From the NCBI RefSeq assembly GCF_024198175.1, contig NZ_JAJVKV010000008.1:310001-374000 (forward strand): a DNA stretch of 64,000 nt, given 5' to 3'. Under the pieces are notes generated by a model. That model was not told the origin of the DNA, did no database searches, and saw only the letters and a program-made list of their open reading frames with translations. The stretch's first letter is position 1. Every line of letters starts with the position of its first letter. The DNA comes from Pyxidicoccus xibeiensis. GTDB taxonomy: Bacteria > Myxococcota > Myxococcia > Myxococcales > Myxococcaceae. The position numbers and the translations under genes are program-made. This document shows positions 58,226 to 64,000 of the stretch, one piece after another.

Positions 58226-59326
58226 TCAGCCGGGGAACGCGCCGCGTCGCTCCACGTCGAAGGTCCGCAGCCCCCGGAAGCCCGCGGCCTCGATGAAGCG
58301 GAGGAAGTCCGCCTGGGACAGGCTTCCGCCCGTGGCACGCGCATGCCCGTTCGCGTACTCGCCCTCCAGGGGCGGCAGGTCCAGGTCCTTCAGCCAGGCG
58401 ATGAGGTCCACGGGCGCCCGGCTGCGCATCGCGAAGTTCACCCGGCCCGGCAGGTAGCCCGCGTTGGCGACGATGACGATGTGCTCGGGCAGCCGCTGCG
58501 CCCAGCGCACCGCGACCAGCGGATGCACCTGCGCCTCGGAGCTGATCAACAGCAGCGCCACCTTGCCCGCGAAGCGCGGAGGCGTCTTCGCGCACCGCGC
58601 CACCTCGTGTTGAACTTCCAGCCGGCAGTCGCGCAGCACGTCCACGCCGGGCACGTGCCCCTCCGAGATGTCCGAGGCCTTGCCCGCGCGCAGCAGCACC
58701 TCCAGTGCCACCGGGACGGGGAACCGCGCCGAGCGCCGCGCCGCGTTCAGCAGCGCCACCGACTCCGTCACCGCCTTGCGTCCCGCGCGCTTGAGCGCGT
58801 CCTTGAGGAACGGCATGGGGGCGTCCGCGCCCAGGTCCGCCACCGTCCCCATCACCGCCAGCCACTCCAGCGGCCCGGGCACCACCAGCGGCGACACCAG
58901 CACGTACGTCAGCAGGCTGCTGTTGGCGATGGGCTCATGCCCGTTCGCGGTGAGCACCCGCGCGCCGGGAGGGAAGGTGTCGGAGAGGTGGTGGTCCACC
59001 ACCAGCGTCGGCAGGTCCGGGACGATGGGAGCCGCGCGGCTGCCCATGTCGAGCACCACCAGCGAGTCCCAGGCGCCGACTCGCAGCCGGTCCTGGAAGG
59101 CCGGCGAGTGGGCATGCTCTCCCTTGCCGGGCACCCTCGCCAGGGGCCGCGCGCCTACGGCCTCCAGTGCGCGCAGCATCAGCACGCCGGACGTGAGGCC
59201 ATCCACGTCGGTGTGCGGAGCGACCAGGACCCGTCGGCCCTTCTGCTCCTCGAGGAAGCGGCGAGCATCGAGCAGCGCCTGCTCGGGCGCCGGCCACAGC
59301 GGGTCCCTGGTGTGTCCCAGCAGCAT
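58226..59326 (-). CDS. DHH-family phosphoesterase (366 aa)
   Basis: RecJ-like/DHH fold: P-H-T-D-V-D-G-L (motif I), D-M-G-S (motif II), V-D-H-H-L-S (DHH), and an N-S-S/T-V-A-D-L-G region (motif IV-like); C-terminal DHHA1-like part with G-G-S-L-S. ATG at 59326; the longer frame starts in the divergent UvsE promoter. Single-strand nuclease or oligonucleotide/c-di-NMP phosphodiesterase. Divergent from a UV-damage endonuclease, which hints at DNA repair. Confidence 0.85.
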   Translation of the reverse strand: MLLGHTRDPLWPAPEQALLDARRFLEEQKGRRVLVAPHTDVDGLTSGVLMLRALEAVGARPLARVPGKGEHAHSPAFQDRLRVGAWDSLVVLDMGSRAAPIVPDLPTLVVDHHLSDTFPPGARVLTANGHEPIANSSLLTYVLVSPLVVPGPLEWLAVMGTVADLGADAPMPFLKDALKRAGRKAVTESVALLNAARRSARFPVPVALEVLLRAGKASDISEGHVPGVDVLRDCRLEVQHEVARCAKTPPRFAGKVALLLISSEAQVHPLVAVRWAQRLPEHIVIVANAGYLPGRVNFAMRSRAPVDLIAWLKDLDLPPLEGEYANGHARATGGSLSQADFLRFIEAAGFRGLRTFDVERRGAFPG

Positions 59327-59438
59327 GGTTGGAAGCTGTAACGCCGCGCGGGCGTGGGGGAGGGCGGGGCCGGAGTGCTCGCACGGTGCCCGTCCTGGCT
59401 CGCACGCCCTGTCGGCCCGGTGTGAGACAGCCGGTGCC

Positions 59439-60395
59439 ATGAAGAATCTCAAGGGCACCATGGAAGGCCCCTCGACCTATCGACTTGGCTATGTGGCCAA
59501 CTGCCTGACGCTCGGCGTGGGCGCCAGCCACACGTGCCGCCTCGCCGGCGCCACCCCGGAGCGGCTGGAGGCGCTCACCGCGCAGAACCTGGAGGAGCTG
59601 GAGCAGATCCTCCTCTTCAACGAGGCCCAGCGCATCGAGGTCTTCCGCATCGGCTCGTCGCTGGTGCCCTTCGCGTCGCACCCGGTGAACACGCTCACCT
59701 GGTGGAAGACCTTCGCGAAGACGTTCGACCACCTGGCCCGCATCGTCCGTCGCTCGGGGCAGCGGCTGTCCCTGCACCCGTCGCCCGCGGGGGCCTCGCT
59801 GTCCTCGCGCCATCCACACGTGCGCGAGGCCGCGCTGAGGGAGCTGCGCTACGGCGCCCGCGTGCTGGACCTGCTGGAGGCGGGGCCCGAGGCGCGCGTG
59901 GTCCTCCACGTGGGAGGCGCCGCGCCGTCGCGCGAGGAGGCGCTCGTGGCCGCGCACCGCTTCCTGGACGAGATGCCGGACGACCTGCGCAACCGCATCA
60001 CCGTGGAGCACGACGACAAGGTGTGGAGCGCGCGCGAGGTGCTGCCGCTGGCGCGTGAGCACGGCGTCCCCATGGTGGGCGACAACCTGCACAACGCCGT
60101 GCTGCCGTCGAACCCGGAGCTGTCGCTGAAGCAGCTGGTGCGCGAGGCCGCCGCCACGTGGACCGCGCTGGACCTGCGGCCCAAGTTCCACCTGGCCAGC
60201 CAGAAGAAGGACGGGCGGGCGGGGGCGCACTCCGACTTCGTGGACCCGGCGGACTTCCGCGCCATGGTGGCCGCGCTGGAGCTCCCCGCGGACTTCATGC
60301 TGGAGGCGAAGGAGAAGGACCGCGCGCTCTTCGCACTGCGTCAGCTCGGCGAGAAGCCCCGGCGGGCGAAGGGGCAGGGCGCCGTCGCACCGTAG
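59439..60395 (+). CDS. uvsE: UV damage endonuclease UvsE-like (318 aa)
   Basis: TIM-barrel UVDE enzyme that nicks 5' of UV photoproducts. Start residues R-L-G-Y-V-A-N, then F-R-I-G-S-S-L-V-P-F-A-S-H-P, L-S-L-H-P, V-L-H-V-G-G, T-V-E-H-D-D-K, D-N-L-H-N, K-F-H-L-A-S-Q-K and H-S-D-F-V, all metal-ligand motifs of the family. Length is close to bacterial UvsE. ATG at 59439; an internal ATG at 59460 is possible. Divergent from the DHH phosphoesterase gene. Confidence 0.92.
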   Translation: MKNLKGTMEGPSTYRLGYVANCLTLGVGASHTCRLAGATPERLEALTAQNLEELEQILLFNEAQRIEVFRIGSSLVPFASHPVNTLTWWKTFAKTFDHLARIVRRSGQRLSLHPSPAGASLSSRHPHVREAALRELRYGARVLDLLEAGPEARVVLHVGGAAPSREEALVAAHRFLDEMPDDLRNRITVEHDDKVWSAREVLPLAREHGVPMVGDNLHNAVLPSNPELSLKQLVREAAATWTALDLRPKFHLASQKKDGRAGAHSDFVDPADFRAMVAALELPADFMLEAKEKDRALFALRQLGEKPRRAKGQGAVAP

Positions 60396-60468
60396 ACGTC
60401 CTGTCGCGGCGCCCACACTCCCTACTTTCGGGGTGTCATCGGGCGGCCGTTCTTCTACGGTCCGCCCC

Positions 60469-62358
60469 ATGAACCGGAAACTCCCCCTGCACCCCCTGCT
60501 GCGCACGGCCCTCGCGGCCCTGGCGCTGCCCGCCGTCCTGGGTTGTGCCCAGGACTCGCAAGCGACGCGTGAGGCCCCGGCCACCGCCGAGTCCGCGCCC
60601 CAGGCCGCCACGTCCCAGGCCCAGGCCACGCCCGAAGAGGCGAAGCAGTTCGCCGAGAAGGTCAACGCGGACCTGAAGCGCCTGTGGACGAAGCAGGCCA
60701 CCGCCGAGTGGATCAAGAACACGCACATCACCGATGACACGGAGCGCAACGCCGCCTACGTCAACGAGGAGGTGCTGGGCTACATCAACGGCGCCATCAA
60801 GGGCTCGCGCCGCTTCGACGGGCTGCAGCTGGACGCGGACACCGCGCGCATGCTGCACCTGCTCAAGGTGTCGCAGGCGCTGCCGGCGCCCTCGGACGCG
60901 CAGAAGCGCTCCGAGCTGGCCGCCACCGCCGCGAAGCTCGAGGGCATCTACGGCAAGGGCAAGTACTGCGGCAAGGACGGCAAGGGCACGTGCCGCGACC
61001 TGGGCGAGCTGTCCGACGTCATGGCGGACAGCCGCAACTACGACGAGCTGCTCGACGCGTGGCAGGGCTGGCACGGCGTCTCCCGCCCCATGCGCCCGCT
61101 GTACGAGCGCCTGGTGTCCATCTCCAACGAGGGCGCGCAGGACATCGGCGTCGCGGACCTGGGCACGCTGTGGCGCTCGGCCTACGACATGCCGCCCGCC
61201 GAGTTCGAGAAGGAGGCCCAGCGCCTGTGGGGCCAGGTGAAGCCGCTCTACGACGAGCTGCACTGCTACGTGCGCGGCCGCCTGGCGAAGCAGTACGGCG
61301 AGGCGAAGGTGCCCGCCGGCAAGCCCATCCCCGCGCACCTGCTCGGCAACATGTGGGCGCAGGAGTGGAACAACATCTACCCGCTGGTGGAGCCCTTCCC
61401 CGGTCAGGCCAGCCTGGACGTGGACGCCGAGCTGAAGAAGCAGGGCTACGACGCCCTGCGCATGGTGAAGCTGGGTGAGAAGTTCTTCACCTCGCTCGGC
61501 CTCAAGGAGCTGCCGCAGACCTTCTACGAGCGCTCGCAGTTCACCAAGCCGAGGGACCGTGAGGTGGTCTGCCACGCCAGCGCGTGGGACGTCACCTATG
61601 AGAACGACCTGCGCATCAAGATGTGCATCAAGCCCACCGAGGAGGACCTCATCACCATCCACCACGAGCTGGGCCACAACTACTACTACACGTACTACTA
61701 CAACCTGCCGGTGCTCTATCAGTCCGGCGCCAACGACGGTTTCCACGAGGCCATCGGTGACGCGCTGACGCTGTCCATCACCCCGGCCTATCTGCAGCAG
61801 GTGGGCCTGCTGAAGTCGGTGCCGAAGAACGAGAAGAATCTCATCAACCTCCAGCTGAAGGACGCGCTGGAGAAGGTGGCCTTCCTGCCGTTCGGCCTGC
61901 TGGTGGACCAGTGGCGCTGGGAGGTCTTCTCCGGCCGCGTGACGCCGGCGGACTACAACAAGTCGTGGTGGACGCTGCGCGAGAAGTACCAGGGCGTGGC
62001 CGCGCCGGTGGCCCGCTCGGAGGCGGACTTCGACCCGGGCGCGAAGTATCACGTGCCCGCCAACGTCCCGTACACGCGGTACTTCCTGGCCCGCATCCTC
62101 CAGTTCCAGTTCCACAAGGCGCTGTGCGAGGCGTCCGGCCACAAGGGCGCGCTGCACGAGTGCTCCATCTACGGGAACAAGGATGCCGGCAAGCGGCTCC
62201 AGGCCATGCTGGAGCTGGGCGCGAGCAAGCCCTGGCCGGAGGCGCTCCAGGCCATGACGGGCACCCGGCAGATGGATGCAACTCCGCTACTGGACTACTT
62301 CAGCCCGCTGCGCACCTGGCTCCAGGCGCAGAACAAGGGCCAGAAGTGCGGCTGGTAG
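60469..62358 (+). CDS. M2 family zinc metallopeptidase, ACE-like lipoprotein (629 aa)
   Basis: Secreted peptidyl-dipeptidase of the angiotensin-converting-enzyme family. Lipoprotein signal ending A-V-L-G-C. Zinc motif H399-E-L-G-H403 preceded by another His, and third ligand E427 in F-H-E-A-I-G-D. Other ACE marks: W-x-x-E region in M-W-A-Q-E-W, F-x-x-A-x-F-x-P and Y-T-R-Y-F-L-A. Length matches single-domain bacterial ACE homologues. The stop is followed by the palindrome at 62386-62411. Confidence 0.93.
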   Translation: MNRKLPLHPLLRTALAALALPAVLGCAQDSQATREAPATAESAPQAATSQAQATPEEAKQFAEKVNADLKRLWTKQATAEWIKNTHITDDTERNAAYVNEEVLGYINGAIKGSRRFDGLQLDADTARMLHLLKVSQALPAPSDAQKRSELAATAAKLEGIYGKGKYCGKDGKGTCRDLGELSDVMADSRNYDELLDAWQGWHGVSRPMRPLYERLVSISNEGAQDIGVADLGTLWRSAYDMPPAEFEKEAQRLWGQVKPLYDELHCYVRGRLAKQYGEAKVPAGKPIPAHLLGNMWAQEWNNIYPLVEPFPGQASLDVDAELKKQGYDALRMVKLGEKFFTSLGLKELPQTFYERSQFTKPRDREVVCHASAWDVTYENDLRIKMCIKPTEEDLITIHHELGHNYYYTYYYNLPVLYQSGANDGFHEAIGDALTLSITPAYLQQVGLLKSVPKNEKNLINLQLKDALEKVAFLPFGLLVDQWRWEVFSGRVTPADYNKSWWTLREKYQGVAAPVARSEADFDPGAKYHVPANVPYTRYFLARILQFQFHKALCEASGHKGALHECSIYGNKDAGKRLQAMLELGASKPWPEALQAMTGTRQMDATPLLDYFSPLRTWLQAQNKGQKCGW

Positions 62359-62385
62359 CGCGCTCCGCGGGGGTGGACTCCCAAA

Positions 62386-62411
62386 ACGGGTGTGAATAAA
62401 TTCCCACCCGT
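62386..62411. promoter_or_regulatory. 26-bp palindrome upstream of the cold-shock gene
   Basis: ACGGGTG-T-GAAT-AA-ATTC-C-CACCCGT: two 12-base arms with one mismatch, 28 bp after the peptidase stop and 69 bp before the cold-shock protein start. No T-run, so an operator or RNA structure in the csp leader is as likely as a terminator. Confidence 0.5.
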
Positions 62412-62479
62412 CCTGGCGGAATCGCTTGGTAGGACCGGATGCGGATTTTCGCGTCCGTGACGAAAGAAGAAGAGCGCAA

Positions 62480-62683
62480 ATGGCTACTGGTACCGTGAAG
62501 TGGTTCAACGATGCGAAGGGCTTTGGCTTCATCACCCAGGACGGCGGTGGTGAGGACGTGTTCTGCCACCACTCCGCCATCAACATGGATGGCTTCCGCA
62601 CCCTCCAGGAGGGGCAGAAGGTGGAGTTCGAGGTCACCAAGGGCCCCAAGGGCCTGCAGGCGCAGAACGTCCGCGCCGCCTGA
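62480..62683 (+). CDS. Cold-shock protein, CspA family (67 aa)
   Basis: Single cold-shock domain RNA chaperone: V-K-W-F-N-D-A-K-G-F-G-F-I (RNP1) and D-V-F-C-H-H-S-A-I (RNP2). GAAGAAGAG ribosome site before the ATG at 62480. The H-H in RNP2 (C-H-H) is a minor variation on V-F-V-H-Y/H. Followed by a strong terminator. Confidence 0.97.
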   Translation: MATGTVKWFNDAKGFGFITQDGGGEDVFCHHSAINMDGFRTLQEGQKVEFEVTKGPKGLQAQNVRAA

Positions 62684-62722
62684 GTCCGGACGTCGTTAGA
62701 AACGCTTCCTGAGGCATCATGA

Positions 62723-62752
62723 GGGTCCGGCCCACCAGGGTCGGGCCCTTTG
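62723..62752 (+). terminator. Intrinsic terminator of the csp gene
   Basis: GGGTCCGGCCC...GGGTCGGGCCC stem of eleven pairs (two G-U) over a CACCA-type loop of a few bases, followed by TTTGTGTTT; 40 bp after the csp stop. Confidence 0.8.
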
Positions 62753-62771
62753 TGTTTCTGGAGCGCCCATC

Positions 62772-64000
62772 GTGTCCTCGCCGAAGAAGCCCCGCGCCTC
62801 GCGCGCCCGCCTGCTGCCGCTGCTCGCCATGCTCGGCTGTTCCACCACGCCCTCCGTGCCGGACGCGCCGGGCCCTACCGCGGCCACGCCGCCCGTCTCG
62901 CAGGAGGCGCCCCCCGCCGCGAAGGAGCCCGCCGCCATGAAGCCCGCATTCGACGTCGCCGCGGTGAAGGCGGAGCTGCTCGCGAAGCACGGCGAGGCGC
63001 ACCGGGCCCGCATCGAGCGCGGCGTGGACCAGGTGGCGGCGCAGTGGCGGCCGGAGGACGGCGACGCGGCGGCCTTCATCCGCGAGAACTTCCTGGCGGA
63101 TTCCAAGGCGCTGGACGCGACGTTCTCCCGGCTGGAGAAGCTGTTCGAGCAGCTCGACGGCCACATGAGCGAGCTGGGCCGCGAGCTGCAGTGGTACCTG
63201 GACCTGGACCTGGGGCCGCTGCTGCCGGTGGAGCCGCTGCTGGGCGCGTATGACCCGTCCACCAACGTCACGACGGACCTGTTCCGCTCGAAGGTGGGCT
63301 TCGCGGTGCTGCTCAACTTCCCGCTCACCACGCTGGCCGAGCGCGTGGAGCAGGGCCCGAAGTGGACGCGGCGGCAGTGGGCGGAGGCGCGGCTGGCGGG
63401 GCGCTTCAACCGGCGGGTGCCGGCGGAGATAGAGCAGGAGTCGTCCAAGGCCATCGCAGACGCCAACCTCTACATCGCCGAGTACAACGTCTGGATGCAC
63501 CACCTGCTGGACGAGCAGGGACAGCGGCCCTTCCCCAAGGGGCTGCGGCTCATCAGCCACTGGAACCTGCGCGACGAGCTGAAGGGCAACTACGCGGACC
63601 CGAACGCGCGCGCGAAGCAGCGGCTCATCATCCAGGTGATGGAGCGCATCGTCACGCAGACGATTCCCGCCGCCGTCATCGACAACCCCCGGCTGGACTG
63701 GAACCCGTTCACCAACGCGGTGACGGCGGCGCCGCCGGAGACGGTGGAGGAGGACGCGCCCGCTCGCGAGGCGAAGGCGTCCAAGGACCCGGAGCCGGAC
63801 ACGCGCTATGCGCGGCTGCTGGCCACCTTCCAGGCTGCGCGCAAGGCGGACCCGTACGTGCCGGTGGCGCCCACACGGATTGCCCGCGCCTTCGAGCTGG
63901 TGCGCGAGCTGCCGGAGGAGCGGGTGAAGGCGGTGCTCACCCAGGTGCTGGAGTCGCCGGTGGTGCCGTTGGTGGCGAAGGAGATTGAAGCGCGGCTGGG
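62772..64000 (+). CDS. Unknown lipoprotein, 3' end outside window
   Basis: GTG at 62772 starts a lipoprotein signal (L-L-P-L-L-A-M-L-G-C). The frame stays open to the last base, so the gene is cut. About 30 residues of Pro/Ala linker, then an all-helical domain with Y-N-V-W-M-H-H-L-L-D, W-N-L-R-D-E-L and R-L-I-I-Q-V-M-E-R-I-V-T-Q-T-I-P. The arrangement of Trp/His/Glu recalls helical zinc peptidases, but no HExxH is seen in the visible 410 codons. No family recognised. Confidence 0.75.
   Translation, partial: MSSPKKPRASRARLLPLLAMLGCSTTPSVPDAPGPTAATPPVSQEAPPAAKEPAAMKPAFDVAAVKAELLAKHGEAHRARIERGVDQVAAQWRPEDGDAAAFIRENFLADSKALDATFSRLEKLFEQLDGHMSELGRELQWYLDLDLGPLLPVEPLLGAYDPSTNVTTDLFRSKVGFAVLLNFPLTTLAERVEQGPKWTRRQWAEARLAGRFNRRVPAEIEQESSKAIADANLYIAEYNVWMHHLLDEQGQRPFPKGLRLISHWNLRDELKGNYADPNARAKQRLIIQVMERIVTQTIPAAVIDNPRLDWNPFTNAVTAAPPETVEEDAPAREAKASKDPEPDTRYARLLATFQAARKADPYVPVAPTRIARAFELVRELPEERVKAVLTQVLESPVVPLVAKEIEARL

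Noticed and set aside
1..64000. tRNA, rRNA, CRISPR, phage or NRPS/PKS genes
   Set aside because: None could be recognised in the window by eye.

Overview
The window is high-GC bacterial DNA with a myxobacterial (Myxococcaceae-like, Myxococcota) character. It carries many secreted lipoproteins with Asp-Ala-Gly-Thr-Gly-Gly or DUF4215-type modules, large multidomain exoproteins, a YfbK-type VWA protein and an M2 (ACE-like) peptidase, all in densely packed GC3-rich genes. Species cannot be fixed from the sequence alone. Several blocks look foreign: a desaturase that is distinctly AT-richer (4.0-5.1 kb), an amidohydrolase plus DesK/DesR-like two-component unit with proteobacterial style (5.1-8.7 kb), and a terpene-cyclase fusion gene (41.3-44.3 kb).

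Layout. 0-4 kb: outer-membrane beta-barrel protein (cut by the window edge) and MMPL/RND transporter. 4-8.7 kb: imported desaturase and amidohydrolase/HK/RR block. 9-13.2 kb: secreted multidomain protein and a convergent Notum/pectinacetylesterase-type lipoprotein. 13.4-20.7 kb: divergent nitrate-reduction locus, with tetrahaem cytochrome, NrfC/DsrO-type ferredoxin and NrfD-type quinol protein on the minus strand, and napD-napA-napB(duplicated, tetrahaem)-napF-like-orphan on the plus strand. 20.7-22.9 kb: gene graveyard (SGNH-hydrolase remnant, PKD-like remnant, unknown remnant, a TG...CA inverted-repeat element) around one intact DUF454 gene. 23-25.6 kb: secreted glycosidase-like lipoprotein. 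25.6-36 kb: quinol NO reductase, an NO-regulon membrane protein, a cytochrome c, and nosZ-nosD-nosF-nosL-nosY plus one more membrane protein. 36-44.3 kb: NmrA/TetR pair with two operator-like palindromes, a PQQ-sugar-dehydrogenase-like exoprotein, and a squalene-hopene-cyclase/DUF2236 fusion. 44.4-47.1 kb: kelch gene cut by a dead two-gene transposon, a small lipoprotein/DUF6968-like pair, and non-coding DNA. 47.1-64 kb: ordinary myxobacterial chromosome (VWA lipoprotein, VOC protein, acyltransferase, Sir2, phosphoesterase, ADH/LysR, repeat-linked exoprotein, DUF3105, DHH, UvsE, M2 peptidase, cold-shock protein, partial lipoprotein).

How the parts work together. The nap, nor and nos genes form a split denitrification chain: nitrate to nitrite (Nap), NO to N2O (qNor) and N2O to N2 (lipoprotein-type, clade II-like NosZ). 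No nitrite reductase is visible in the window. Two sites matching the NsrR operator pattern lie between qNor and its divergent neighbour and before the cytochrome c gene, so the NO and N2O part is probably NO-controlled. No nsrR gene is present here. NapC and NapGH are absent; the NrfD/NrfC/cytochrome trio is the likely quinol-to-Nap route.

The most unusual single gene is 41262-44279. A full squalene-hopene-cyclase-type class II terpene cyclase, with the DPDDTA acid motif, is fused in frame to a DUF2236/MpaB-Lcp-like haem oxygenase domain. That suggests a cyclise-then-oxidise (or cleave) bifunctional triterpenoid enzyme.
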